Source: Saccoglossus kowalevskii (taxonomy: Eukaryota; Hemichordata; Enteropneusta; Harrimaniidae). Taken from it: a stretch of DNA of 64,000 bases. The notes beneath the pieces are model-generated. The model made no database searches. It had not been told where the DNA came from and saw nothing but the letters and a program-made list of their open reading frames with translations. Below, piece by piece: positions 50,765 to 64,000 of the stretch; within the stretch, counting starts at the first letter, position 1; every line of letters begins with the position of its first letter. The stretch spans positions 677,756 to 741,755 of the forward strand of contig NW_003120922.1 of the NCBI RefSeq assembly GCF_000003605.2. Reading direction: 5' to 3'. The position numbers were made by a program, and so were the translations under genes.

Positions 50765-51420
50765 CGAGTCAGATCCCTTATGCAGGTTTTTATGAAATTA
50801 AATGTTATGGTGACCATAGACAATGAAATAGTAAAACAAATAAAAGAAGAAAAAAAGACATATGAAATTTTAATAATACTAATAATATGTAAACTAATTG
50901 ATAATCACTTAAAATATTATGATAATAGCTTTTCTTAAATTTTAATTTTGAAAATTGATTGATTTTCCTATTCTCAATGCAACGGGTAGACTTAATTTTA
51001 AAAGAATACCAATCTTATTTATGATCAGCATATTCATTTTTTTTTTTAATATGATTATTCCATGTTAAATGTTTGTCAATTTTAACCGCAAAATAAAGGT
51101 AGCTAATTCAGTCTCGTTCACAACGTTGCTTTGTATCGATTATAATGCGATATAGCCCACTAATGTATGACTTACCACAAAATACAACGTCACATATGAC
51201 GTCACATATGACTTAAAAGATTAACTTGTAAACCAGTACACACTAATCTATGCACATATATGAAATATGAAAGTATGAAAATACATACGATAGTGCACAG
51301 TAATATACGTCACATTGCACGTGACATATAGTGCACAGTAACAAAGGGCGTGTTACATAGCAACATATCTGACATCGAAAACAAGAGATATAACCCGTCC
51401 GGGAATCGTCGTATGGACGT
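50765..51420. other. non-coding stretch between tandem arrays
   Basis: AT-rich, no gene. A 12-bp word (ACGTCACATATG) is tandemly doubled at about 51188-51212, just ahead of the minisatellite. Confidence 0.5.
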
Positions 51421-52990
51421 GTTACATGTAATATAGTACTCAGTAACACTTAATATACTATACAGTAACACGTAATGTAGTACACAGTAACACATAGTAT
51501 AGTACACAGTAAAACGTAATATAGTACACAGTAACACCAAATATAGTACTCAGTAACACTTAATATACTATACAGTAATACGTAATGTAGTACACAGTAA
51601 CACATAGTATAGTACACAGTACACAGTAAAACGTAATATAGTACACAGTAACACATAATATAGTACTCAGTAACACTTAATATACTATACAGTAACACGT
51701 AATGTAGTACACAGTAACACATAGTATAGTACACAGTAAAACGTAATATAATACACAGTAACACCTAATATAGTACTCAGTAACACTTAATATACTATAC
51801 AGTAACACGTAATGTAATACACAGTAACACATAGTATAGTACACAGTAAAACGTAATATAGTACACAGTAACACGTAATATAGTACACAGTAACACTTAA
51901 TATAGTACACAGTAACACTTAATAGTACACAGTAAAACGTAATATAGTACACAGTAACACCAAATATAGTACTCAGTAACACTTAATATACTATACAGTA
52001 ACACGTAATGTAGTACACAGTAACACTTAATACAGTACACAGTAACACTTAATATACTATACAGTAACACGTAATGTAATGCACAGTAACACATAATATA
52101 GTACACAGTAAAACGTAATATAGTACACAGTAACACGTAATATAGTAAACAGTAACACTTAATATAGTACACAGTAACACTTAATAGTACACAGTAAAAC
52201 GTAATATAGTACACAGTAACACCAAATATAGTACTCAGTAACACTTAATATACTATACAGTAACACGTAAAGTAGTACACAAAAACACATAGTATAGTAC
52301 ACAGTAAAACGTAATATAGTACACAGTAACACATAATATAGTACTCAGTAACACTTAATATACTATATAGTAACACGTAATGTGATACACAGTAACACAT
52401 AGTATAGTACACGGTAAAACGTAACATAGTACACAGTAACACGTAATATAGTACACAGTAACACTTAATATAGTACATAGTAACACTTAATAGTACACAG
52501 TAACACGTAATATAGTACACAGTAACACTTAATATAATACACAGTAACACGTAATATAGTACACAGTAACACGTAATATAGTACACAGTAACACTTAATA
52601 TAGTACACAGTAAAACTTAATATAGTAAACAGTAACACGTAATATAGTACACAGTAACACTTAATATAATACACAGTAACACGTAATATAGTACACAGTA
52701 ACAAGTAATATAGTACACAGTAACACTTAATATAGTACACAGTAAAACGTAATATAGTACACAGTAACACCTAATATAGTACACAGAACACTTAATATAA
52801 TACACAGTAAGACGTAATATAGTACACAGTAAGACGTAATATAGTACACACTGACACTTAATATAGTACACAGTAGCACCTAATATAGTACACAGTAACA
52901 CGTAATATAGTAAGCAGTAACGCGTAATATAGTACACACTAACACTTGATATAGTACACAGTAACATGTAGTATAGTACACAGTAGCATG
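51421..52990 (+). repeat. 22-bp minisatellite with 110-bp higher-order period
   Basis: About 70 units of 22 bp, with the core GTACACAGTAACACTTAATA. Because 22 is not a multiple of three and the unit lacks stops on the minus strand, all three minus frames stay open and produce false ORFs of 100-116 codons. In the left half, variant units recur in fixed order, so the marker ATATAGTACTCAG appears at 51431, 51541, 51658, 51768, 51964, 52226 and 52336. Four of the six steps are 110 bp or 110+7. The right half is more homogeneous. Confidence 0.95.
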
Positions 52991-53330
52991 GTACACGCTA
53001 ACACTAACATAGTACACAGCAACACGTGGCACGTTACATTGTTACACGTGAAATTGTATACAGTAACACGTGACATGGCTACACGTAGCCTAGTACACAG
53101 TAACATGTGACAGTGAACAGTAACATATGATACAGTAACATTCTATACTGGACAACGAAATGACACAGTACACACCACTTTATGACACAGTACACAGTAA
53201 CGCAAAAGTGGTGCTCAGCAACATGTGACAGTACAGATGGTGCACTAATATGTGACGTAGTACACATCACACAGAATACATCGAAGCAAAATGACATTAC
53301 AGACTACAGTAACACGGAATATACGTGAAT
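52991..53330 (+). repeat. degenerate edge of the 22-bp minisatellite
   Basis: Words such as GTACACAGTAACA, CAGTAACATGTGACA and ATGACACAGTACACA continue at irregular spacing, as expected of the decayed margin of an array. Related words (ATATGACATATTGTGCAGTAAC and similar) reappear weakly at about 54285-54440. Confidence 0.7.
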
Positions 53331-54533
53331 GGCGTAGTGCGAGGTACACAAGTTCAACATGGCTGTGGGCAAGTGATTGGAAAACGCAGCGGTCGTACAA
53401 TATGACAAATCGTTCAATTAGTCGAAACCTTCAAACTATAAAGTTTGACATTTAGAACCATATTTCACAAAAAACTAACTGACTAATGTACAGGGTTATA
53501 TTTTAATTGAAGTATGCCGCTTTTATAAGCCCATTTCCAACTAGATATGAAAATAATTTTTACCACGTGATTAAAATTGCATAGGCAATTTGCTGTTGCT
53601 CAGTTACGAGTTATATACATTATCAGTCGACTATTCTCCAAAATCTCGTTTCGCTTTATATCTCGTTCGCTAATAATGCATTGCACTATTGAGATATATA
53701 ATGATTTCTCGTTGATACCATTCAGTTTTTTTTTAATAAAAATAAACACAATACCCGCGTTACAGACCCTAGAACGTGTATTGAAATGTTTCTCCATCTT
53801 TTCACGTCTGCTCGGGTGGGTGTTCGCAGCACTATAAAGTAACCGATATACTAGCCACGTACAGCAAATGCTGGTTAATTAGCATAAATGTGCCTCATGC
53901 ACGGCGGGCATGTTTACCACAATTTGTCGAATGAGGATAAAATGTAAACTTACTACCAATTTTCATTTGAATCCCTTTAATGCACTTTCATGCTTTTCTT
54001 TGAGAATCAACGTGGCTCGTCATCAATCTCTTACGTACTCGTTATGCATCAACAATCGAGTAAAGCGCGATAGTCGTATATTTCTATGACAGTCGAAAAG
54101 CTGGGACTCACTTTGCAATTAAATAGGATTTCGTATTTATACTCTCATATGCGTGATATAAATGAAAGAAGTCTGTAGGTGCATTGAATACAGTCTTGGT
54201 GGAACATAAGATTGGTATGGAATCAAACATGTGTGATTTAATATAGTCAATCATGACAGTTACACTGACAATTCAACTGGTAACAAATGACATATTATGC
54301 ACGACTATGGCATAATATGCAGCAATTCCACATATGACATATTGTGCAGTAACGTAAGACATAATATGCACTCATATATGACGTAGTACATAGTAAGCCG
54401 TGACGTATTACGCAGAAACATATGACATGACTAAAATAACGTATACACACTAAAATGTGACATCATAAAAAGTACCGTATGACAAATTACTTGGTAGCAA
54501 CGTAACAGAGCCACTACACAGTAGAATAATATG
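53331..54533. other. non-coding stretch
   Basis: No gene supported. The last 250 bp contain scattered GACATAATATGCA-type words that look like a second, more decayed margin of the minisatellite. Confidence 0.45.
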
Positions 54534-54663
54534 AGGTTATTACGAGGATACCTCAAAGTATGCACGAAGACAGTACAGCGGGAGTATCGACCGACACGCA
54601 GCTGAGGTCGATGCGACGACGTACTGTCTGAGTGCATACTTTGAGTTACCCTCGTAATAACCT
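54534..54663. repeat. 130-bp hairpin, 43-bp arms
   Basis: The left arm (54534-54576, AGGTTATTACGAGGATACCT...) and the right arm (54621-54663) are inverted repeats matching at 39 of 43 positions, separated by a 44-bp loop. The loop contains its own 7-bp stem (ATCGACC/GGTCGAT). The size and near-perfect pairing fit either a very short foldback transposon or a transcribed small-RNA precursor. It lies in AT-rich flanks (TAATATG on the left, TTATTAATAT on the right). Confidence 0.85.
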
Positions 54664-57340
54664 TATTAATATACATATTTTCCTTCCAAGGATACGTCTT
54701 GGGAATGCCGGAATCCAAAACGTTTAGAACAGAAGCAGCGAGCTTCTTTGTGTGGAGTCCGGTCAAACTATGGTGGCAGCCATGTTTGTTTTTATTATTA
54801 GAGGACGCTCACGCGCGTAATCTCGTAATTTCCTAATATGGTAGGATGAAATTACCCCGTGAATACAGCAAAATTACGGCACGCTGTAGATTGTGGCGTT
54901 ACGGTGACAGATGTATAATTATAAACTATATGTACTATTCAATTTATTGTAACAAGTGCATCAATAACCTTCATTACAATTCCTAAATGAGTTCAATCGC
55001 TAGAGATTACGATGTCAATTATTCGAGATCCCGTTCAAACAACGAGCTGCGCTTTCAAGAGTAAATTAACGCCTGATAAAAAAAAATTCCCTTGTCCGAG
55101 CTTTTTTCAACATTGAACACATCACTGTCTGCATGTATCTACGTTGAGGAAATAGACGATTTGCGGCTTTCGACCGTACGTGATATATTGTACGATTACG
55201 TCAGTGACGCGTCAGGCTCGTTTGGAGTTCGTACATGACGCACTTCGTCAACAGTTTATGTTTATCAACATTTGTACAAAGCGACGGTACATTTCCAAAC
55301 ACTTGTTAAACCAAATATTTTTTTGGAGGATTATGTTAGCTGTTTCATAACAACCAACTATAAACAAGGACGACAAAATGCAGGATCATTACGATGTATT
55401 CAGATAAAAAAAAAAATACTGCGTGACACGTGAATTTGTATTATTGAACTAAACCATATTTTGACGATTTTTAATAACAAAATAACTTTCACCGTTCTAG
55501 ATAAAAAATGTACATATGAAGTGCATTCTAAAAATCACCAAAAAGTAAAAGGTCACTAACATTTTGTTATTATTTTATTTTACAATTTTACAATTTATCA
55601 CAAAAATATGGCAGCATTCGGAAAATATTTCTGGGATTTCGAAAAATCGTAAAATATCGGACAAGATAAACATGTAAATACACTTTCCGATTGAAACTAT
55701 TTTATACATCTGCATAGCATTATTCTAAAAAAAAACTACATACTGACAAATATGTTGCTATTTTGCGTGTCGCCAGAGGTACTAAGTAATTTAAGTTGGA
55801 ATATGAAATTAAAATTCCAAACGTGAACGAGGTTGTTTAATTCAATACCCCCTAGGCCGTCTTAAAGATGAATGACTGGTGGGGTATAGACGGCTGTGTA
55901 ATGGGATTTGAAGTAGCGTGTTGAAAAAAAAGAGTAATACCAAAGTGTCGTCTGCGTACTCAGCTGTTCATCAGAAACTGACCTTTGACACTTATTTAGC
56001 TCTATCAAATGTATTGTGTATTCGCTCGCCAATGTTTGCACGTGACCCCTGTGCCCTTGATGCGATTACAAATAATATTACCGTTATTTTGTGTCATTTA
56101 GGGATGTATAAATAGTTATGACGGTGTCACAGTCGTGATTTGACACGAGGACATTTTGGAGAAAAATATTTGGCGCAAAATATAGAACAAAAACAAAAAG
56201 CCACATCAAATGAAATTATAACCTGTATCCTTCTGATACTAAAATGATTAGCATTTCGGCACAACATGTTCGAAAGCAGAAATATTATTCTTCCCAAATG
56301 TCTGCTATGTTTTAGAGTACGCACCGTTGTCAAATTTAAAAGATTTAAAAGGAATATCATAATTTTTATTTAATTATTCGCATGTGTTATACTTGTAGAA
56401 AAGGCAATACTTTACTTTTTTTTAAGGCAATATTAAATAGTAACGAGATACGCTAATGAGAGATCTATCTTTCATTAACCGGAAGGAAAACGGTTGACCA
56501 TGAATAATGGATTTATAGTAAACCATGTTAACGGAGTATGAACTTAACTCTTGTCGTTGACACGTTCTTCCACACCATCTAACTCGTTACAGCTACCAAT
56601 TACGAGAAATTGAAATTCGTTACTGATTCTTAGTTATATATTTAAGTCATGAATTTCTTGGCGTGATGCCAACTTTCAATTCCTATTCTGGCGTGCTTGT
56701 TGTCACGCCTAAGACGTATAGTATACCACTTTTAAGATACTTGTTGGTTAACACGGTTAGTGATATATTATTGTCTTATTGTACCTTATTACATTTTTAT
56801 GATATGATATGACGTATATGCGAAGTGTTTTCAAAAATTGATGATGCGGAACTTATAAATTTCAAACGCTGAGTCTGGATCGAAAATTCTCCTAAAACTA
56901 CAAAATACTGATAATTTTTTTAATTATCTTCCAGTATTATTACAATATACTTCAAGACGCTTCATATCAAATCACAAAGTTCACGAAAGCATTGATCACC
57001 ATGGCTACAGCCCGTGTTTTACATGTGATATTGACATGGCCTTGCAATCTGCATTTCATGACAGGCGGCGTGGAAACGTGACTGTCACACTGAAAAATGT
57101 GGAAATCTATAGCGAACAATTTACGGTATTGATTAGCATTGGTTATTTGAATAGAAAATGCAAGGAACTCGCCTGTGGTGTTTGAACAACTCCCGGGGTG
57201 TATGCGTAAACCTGAAGGTAGACATTGACAGCAGCAATGTATTTTGTTTGGCAAACCTAAACAATCTAGAAACATGAGATGATATAATAATGTTAAGGAG
57301 GCGCAACATTACACTTTTTAATGTTATCGGATTAGACAGG
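54664..57340. other. non-coding stretch
   Basis: No gene supported; open frames at 54431-54766 (minus) and 56967-57275 (minus) have no recognisable features, and the former overlaps the hairpin. Confidence 0.45.
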
Positions 57341-58092
57341 CCAGTCTGGGAAACTATTGGTACAGTTCGTTTTTCACGGATATTATCGATATTATCATCT
57401 AATAATGTCTAAGTTAGACATATATCTGTTGAGTAACTATTGGGGCAGTTGGTTTTTCGCCGATATTATCGATATTATAAAAATGTCTATGTTAGACATC
57501 TCTGCCAACATTTTATTTGATTTTATCAGACTATAATTATCCGATAATATCGGAAAAATACCATCTTCCCCAACAGTTTCCCAGACATGGGTGTCATCAA
57601 CTTAGACATCGGTGAAAAACGAACATCCTCAATAGTCGCCAAGACAATGGTATCATCGTCTAATAATGTCTAAAAAAAGTCTAAGTTAGACATCTCTCTT
57701 TGGGTAACTATTGGGGCAGTTCGTTTTTCTTTGACATTATCGATAATATAGATATTATCGTCTAATAATGTTAGACAGGTCAATCTGGGCAACTATTGGA
57801 GCAGTTCGTTTTTCGCCGATATTATCGATAATATTGTTATTATCTAATAATATAATAGTCTAATAATGTCTAAAAATGTCTATGTTAGACATCTCTGCAA
57901 ACATTTCATTTGATTTTATTAGACGATAATTATTCGATAATATCGGAGAAAAACGATCTTTTTCAATAGTTGTCCAGACATGGGTGTCTAACTTAGACTT
58001 TCTTAGACGATAATATCGTAGAAAAAAAAACGTAACATGAGTTAGTGATGCCAACATTTCATTAGATTTTATTAAACGATAACTATCCGATA
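57341..58092. mobile_element. nest of foldback elements
   Basis: The end sequence AACTATTGGGGCAGTTCGTT, followed by TTTCGCCGATATTATCGATA, appears near 57351, 57434, 57706 and 57790. Its inverse (GAAAAACGA ... CAATAGTT or CAACAGTT ... CCAGAC) appears near 57552, 57612 and 57950. A central AATGTCTAAGTTAGACAT palindrome recurs at least four times. The unit 57341-57590 (CCAGTCTGGGAAACT to TTTCCCAGACATGG) is the clearest single foldback, with arms of about 60 bp. At least one further copy is inserted next to or inside it. No coding capacity. Confidence 0.7.
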
Positions 58093-61000
58093 ATGATTTA
58101 TATGACATTGGGGAGCCTGCATAATAATGTTTGTTGTTTAAATTGAAAAATGCTTGTCAGGAAATAGAAACTCTGGAAATAAAGGTAGTTTTTTTTCAAC
58201 GAATAAAATAAGGTGACTGTTATATTACAGGATTAGCGGAGAAGGTGAGGGCATGGCTCGATGTATTTGATTTTATCATGCACCAGGTGATGGAAACAGA
58301 CACACGCATCTTTGCTTTTATTTGTAGATTGCCGTTGCTGAGTTAATCACGGTCCGGAGAGTCAAATGTGAAGCTAATTATAAGATTGTATTAGTTAGAC
58401 CATTCAAAGTACAGCTTGATTTTTTTTGGTTCAAATTGTATATATATGCGACTCTAACTACCTTTGAACTCTACATGGTAATTGTAAATGTGATCTGCTG
58501 GTCTTATATGACATTGATTCTAACAATATTATAGTATTCCTGCCCACCTAAAAGACAATTGTATTCGGTCACTGATATTCCACACTGCGACGAATTCACA
58601 ACAGATGGGTTTGACATGTTCAGCATGACAGATACTGTTGCTATACTAAATCATTGGCGTGTACATTTAGTATATAATCTCATGTTCAAGCCACTTAAAA
58701 CAACTGTACAAACAAACACATATGGTACCGCTACCCTTATGGGTCATACATTGTCAAGCAGGAACGCCGCTATTTAGCTGACAAAGCACGTCATGAAAAG
58801 TGCAGATAGTACAACAATTTCAATTACCATTTGTTCTATAACGGATGACCACGCTGCACTATAAATTACCTAGTTTTTTTTTCTTTATTATTGGACATTG
58901 AGACATTGATTTACCATTTTAGTCCCTATTAAATAAGTCTGCTGTGTTTGTTTCTTCAAAAGTCCGCAATGACAATTTACAGAGGTGCTGAAAATGCTGT
59001 CAAGTGTGATGAAATATACTCCCCATTATGCATATTTTTTTGTGTTTTATTCATTAAAAGACACAACCGTGTGCTTATGATTTTCTTAGTTAATGATATA
59101 GTATGTTTACTAACAAAGTGTGGGTTGCAAAAAACACCACTATTCTAGCAAAACACTAAACTATTTAGCAATTTTGACAAACAAGAAGAAAAGAAAAATA
59201 TTTTGAATAAATTGTATTTTCACAGATTACTGTGAGCTGGTGACATTCATTAAACGTTTTCCAACCAATGTATATATGTATATAACTGTGAACTGGCATT
59301 TGTAACATCATATACTAGTGACATTTGTAACATAATAGACATTATGGAGTTGTGGACGTATAATGTTACGAATATCACATGTTACGTATATAATGTCACA
59401 TAAATTACAAAAATATTAAATTACGTATATTGGAAACCTAGTATGCTGCAAATATCCCATAACTGAACAGAACTTCTCATATTCTATTTTTTTTATAGAT
59501 AAACGAGTAACATAAGTCACAGCAATTTTACGTAACTTTTTTTTTAATGTCTATATTTGTGTTTCCGCACTAGAATATGTTATATTTTGTTTTACATTTT
59601 GGTAGCCGAATCTTTAGAACGTAAATTGAGCAAAATTCGCTTACACTCTCTGAAAAAAAGCAGTGCTCGTTGAAACTGCATCTGATATATGATCATTTTG
59701 ATGTTAAAATTGGAACAGAGATATACATAAATTTGCATAAGGTAGATGATTTTCGTGAAATCTTCTGTAGCCAATGGTTTGACGTCCAGTAAAATGTAGA
59801 TGACTGGTAGGCATCTGAAGAAGTCTTAAAAATTATCTTTGTTACTTGACCGTCTGATTAATGAATTATTTTGTAGACGTGCAGATATGCAAATTTGCTT
59901 TGATGAAAATGCGCGTTGTTAATTTTAATCATTATTTATTTTTGGCTTATCTAGGATAGAGATCTGAATTTTTTTCAGAATAATAAGATCTATATAAGGA
60001 TCCGAGAAATGTCATGTTGACACTTTTAATCAGAAATATTAATTGATCCCCACCGATTGGCGCCTGTACTGTCCATATTGAGTTCTAGGCCGTGTTGAAT
60101 GATTTGAGTTATTTCACTTAAGATCAGAGGTCATGGTCACGTTGACTTGATAGATTGATCAGGGACTTTGATTTCGTCGTATCAACATTTCAATGCCCAT
60201 GTTGATTGATATCCGAGGGACGTACACGATATATCATCGTGTTTAGGTTGGATTCATTTTCTAAGGCAGTATCTCACATATGTCTTAATGATATGTGTTA
60301 ACGCCGTGCAGGGACTAGATAATACTGAATGAACCATGCTGATCATGGTTTTTCTTACACTATGTAATATAAATCACTAACAAATGTCTATTACGCAATC
60401 ATCTATTCTCAAAAAAATATGGCCATAAAGAAAAAAACCTGCTCAGAATGGGATTTTCGAAACAAAGGTATACAACACTGCATATGCACAACGCTTCAAT
60501 TTATTCCCTAATGGTATTTTCCCTAGTGCATGGTATGTGTACCATTTCATCGCTACGCCCGTTAGTAATAAACAAGCGTCTTAACGAATGAGCTCCAATT
60601 GCAATGAACTAGACCAATCAACGAGGGAAATGTTTTAATTGAATACAAATGAATGAGTCGTGATTGCCTTTGACACGTTGGAGGACCCCTTAAGTCTGAA
60701 GAGTTTCGCAACGAACCGACGCTCAATTGACCAAATCGATCCGCTGTATTTGCAAAACATATTAGATATTCGCGATAGTGAAATTATTAGACGACTAAAG
60801 CAAATGTTTAAACATTGTGAGCTAGACTGATTAGTACAATTCCTATTTGACGGTTATCAGTCATGGCTATTACACCGATTTTTAATTTACATAGTGATGT
60901 TTATTTCCTCTGAACGCGAGGCTAATCTGGATAATCCGAAAACATGCACTAATTGCTCGTGTATTAGTTGATGACCTTACTACTTACAGCTGGCAATTAG

Positions 61001-61960
61001 ATAATGTGTTTTGTGTATGGGAGGTTAATCAGTATATACACCCACAAATACACATCATCATCCTAGAAGATTTCGCGTACGTCATACTATCATACGTTGT
61101 CCTGAGATACAGAGCATCCCAGAATACCGTACCATATGAAATAAAACATACATCTTTAGTAATTATTTTTTGATGCCGCATGTTGATGAACTTATTGAAT
61201 CTATAAGTATCGTTGTTGTTCTTTATTGCAGTAGAAATAGAAAATAAAAAAGAAAATTTATCGAAAAAATAGACTTGTCTTGCGAAAAAAAAGCAGCTGT
61301 TACTTCATTATAATCACAATGCGAAGTGTTTAGCAAGATACTATTATATCAAACAACGATGTAATAATGCATGTTTTTATTCTTATTGCATTTTTAATCT
61401 TTATATAATGTTGGTTAAATGTGAACGTTGACGGGATTGCTGAACATTCGTTTATAATTTTTCTTTGTTTTAGGTATCACCCAGCATGGAGATACCATAT
61501 AAAAGGCGGTGGTGCTTACATGCAATTCGAAATTGTTCATTGCCGTATCGGCTACCTTAGGTAGTTTGGTTCATAAATTGTTGATTAGCTTCCATATTTG
61601 TTTCTTATTTTCAAGTAAATTTTGTCATTCAAGCAACGCTCTGTGTTGTCTACTATTGCCTATATATCGCATTCATTGATCATTATTGTCAAACATTCCG
61701 GACGGCAGCGAGAGGATTGTATTTTGTTAAGACGGCGACGAAGCAGTTCTATTTCTTGTAATTCGATTGCAATCCAATTGTATGTATGGATCAACAATAG
61801 ACCGGGCACATAACTTATTTTCACCCGGTATAAACTGGTGTGCAGTATCTATGAATGATTATTGATTTATTTCAATTACATGAGCCGGATTACCTTCTAG
61901 TATCATCGGTATGTCAATAAATAATTTGGACTTTGCCTCGGAGCGGTATGAACCGGTGAC
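58093..61960. other. non-coding stretch
   Basis: No gene supported. The frame at 58559-58777 (plus) is preceded by an acceptor-like ATTATAG and reads fairly naturally. But it has no partner exon or domain, and its length is common by chance here. Confidence 0.4.
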
Positions 61961-62290
61961 CTTTATTCGGATGGTGACATCAGGAAAACGAAGCCTAGAG
62001 TACAAAAGTTGTATCAGGGCGTTGACCAAACGGCCAAACACAGAGAGCAAAACAAGTTGACCAGGTCCGGTGTATATGTCCGAGTCTGTCTCTCTAAAGT
62101 AGCATGTTTTTTTATAAGGTAAATCATGTGATCCAAATTGATACATCACACCTTTTATGATAGGACAGTGATTCAATACACCCGCATAAGTTTCCCCTGA
62201 AAATACATTGAATAAAAATACAAAAGTGATTTTAGCACCTCCACATCGTGATAATGTTTTACGGACTATATTATAACACGTGGTGCCATA
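61961..62290. repeat. dispersed repeat, copy B
   Basis: Homologous to 39142-39526 in the same orientation, but about 55 bp shorter. The 145-codon minus-strand open frame across it (61859-62296) begins within the repeat and continues into unique sequence. The shared residues (ETYAGVLNHCPII) reflect shared DNA, and I do not regard the frame as a gene. Confidence 0.8.
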
Positions 62291-64000
62291 AATCAAACGA
62301 TGAAAATTAACAAAATCAACGAAAATCCAGGACGAGGTTCTAGCTTAACTTATTAATCTGCTCGCCACTCATGTCAAGAGTCTATATCACACTGTTTTGT
62401 TATGTACACTGCAAAAAAAAGTAAAGTCACTGTCTGAATTGGATAATAGTTTTTACAGACATAAAATCAACTAAGTTGAAAATAACAACCTTCTCTATAA
62501 ATATTTTGGAATATATTAAATAAAAATCGCCCCACCATTGAATTTACAGTGTGTGTATATTAAATAATGACAGTGTTATTAAAAAAGAACGCATTTGAGA
62601 AAAAAAAAAGTGTGCGGCATGTTACCGTTTAACTAATGGTTTTCTGGGGCAAATAAGTAATTGTGTGGTTTCCGTGGATACTCAGCGACTGTGAGACAAT
62701 TATGTTGCTAACATCTGATGCACAATCAAGTGTTTATATAAATGCAATGAGTTCAATATTTGTTCGGCGGCAATTCAAATGTCTAAAGCAACAGAATGTT
62801 AACTCCATGGCGACACCTATCAACATGTATTTACGTTTTTGTTTAACTATATATACTATACGTTAATAAGGGTAAATGAAACTTTGAAATTGAACACACG
62901 TTTCTTCGTGAAATATAATTAATTTCCATTTTCTAATGTAGTATATACATTCTCTAAGGTGACGTGTACTGAGTTTAAACTCGCGTTATCCTGAGATATA
63001 AATGAATGGAATGAAGACACAAATGTGAAAATGTTTCAATTATAAAATGGGAATAGTGAACGACGGAAAAAATATAGTAGTCTACATGCATTCTCGCCGT
63101 TCCTTTCAACTTGTAGAGATAGCGATCAGGCCATACTAATCATCATGTTTGCGTTTGAGGCATTTGTTTGTGGGTGGGTAGTAGAGTAATGCTAACAAGA
63201 TCATTAACAACTTTACCAAACGTGCAAAATGTCTTTAATCGTAGATTTCTGCAACACGACGAGCTGATGACAATAAAACTGCATGCAAGTCACGTGATTT
63301 ACGTTTGCTACAGATGGAGATATCAATTACATGGCGGCCGATTGAAAATAAGTTGCAAGCGACAGAGGCCGAGCCGCGAGTCGGTATTCCCTGATTGCTT
63401 AGTGCGTCTGTCACATCGCTGCTAGATCGTGAAATTGAAAACACCAAAATAGAAACCATAATTTAAATGTGTGTGTGCTTCGGGGCTTCGCTGTAAAATA
63501 AGATAGAAGACTTTTGAAACATTTATTGCCATCGCCTAGGCAACGTAGATGCCATCTGTATATGTACGGATTCGCCATCATTTCTGTAAAAGCTCTCAAG
63601 TTATCACCGAGATGAGCTATATGCGGACATACCGGTTACTCAAATATTTGCTTACTCAAAACGTCGGTCGAAATTGACTACAGGCCATTTCGGGTCAGTT
63701 AGGCCATTTTGGGTCAGTCAGGTTGTTTGCGCGTACGCATCGCCAGAAATGAGTGGACAAGATGGCCGACTTCCGCCCTGGCCAGTGTTCCCCAGTCAAA
63801 TAAACATCACAGGATGTGCCATAGAGAATGCATTGCATAAACATATATTAAAACAAAATTTAATTTTGAGTTTAAATTTTTCATTTTTTCACTTTTGTGT
63901 GCTTCGTAATAGAGAGGTGACGTTCCAAGCTTTCGATATGTTATAGATGTTTCCATTAAAACTCCACCATTAAATGCCCAACTTGCCGAAAAACCTGATG
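62291..64000. other. non-coding stretch
   Basis: No gene supported. A CACTGCAAAAAAAAGTAAAGTCACTG word at about 62406 resembles the end of a DNA transposon, but no inverted partner was found nearby. A 15-base direct repeat (GGCCATTT(C/T)GGGTCAGT) is doubled at about 63683-63720. Confidence 0.4.

Noticed and set aside
51243-52967. Series of minus-strand open frames of 68-116 codons rich in C, Y, L and V
   Set aside because: They are translations of the 22-bp minisatellite in all three frames; the unit merely lacks minus-strand stops.
61859-62296. 145-codon minus-strand open frame sharing residues with a frame at 39246-39446
   Set aside because: The similarity is explained by a dispersed DNA repeat; no domain and no splice context.

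Overview
The window reads as nuclear DNA of an animal, most likely a marine invertebrate; the phylum cannot be fixed from what is visible. Reasons: AT-rich, gene-poor sequence with GT-AG introns, CpG present at roughly the expected frequency almost everywhere, many short non-autonomous DNA transposons, long microsatellites and a large minisatellite, two assembly gaps (19749-20275 and 31959-32273), and no operons or prokaryote-like gene density. Most open frames of 60-110 codons look like chance.

The main find is at 21734-22372 (+): a clean phase-0 exon of 213 codons encoding twelve tandem copies of a short peptide with consensus (S)WKxG[LI][FIY]. Nine copies are exactly WKAGLF. Each is bracketed by dibasic sites (KR or KK before, KK or KR after) and separated by acidic spacers. 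This is the architecture of a multi-copy secreted peptide precursor, most likely a neuropeptide. I do not recognise the peptide as a known family. Two good downstream exons (29333-29414 and 29917-29960) join in frame and would give a cysteine-containing C-terminal tail. A competing short terminal exon lies at 22560-22577. The signal-peptide exon was not found.

Between 17.96 and 20.64 kb lies a strongly CpG-depleted domain holding the 3' end of a second, minus-strand gene. Its coding pieces flank the first gap (19631-19748 and 20276-20354). The CpG loss fits a germline-methylated gene body.

The rest is non-coding. From 29 to 42 kb there are inverted-repeat elements: a MITE family with GCCCTCTAG ends (one copy inside an intron of the peptide gene), a TTAA-flanked MITE, a foldback and local duplications. 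From 49.4 to 53.3 kb there is a cluster of tandem repeats: a (TTTA)/(TTTG) compound microsatellite, a 19-bp minisatellite, (TAA)n, and a 1.6-kb array of 22-bp units with a 110-bp higher-order period. A perfect-looking hairpin lies at 54.5 kb and a nest of foldback elements at 57.3-58.1 kb. A dispersed repeat occurs at 39.1 and again at 62.0 kb.
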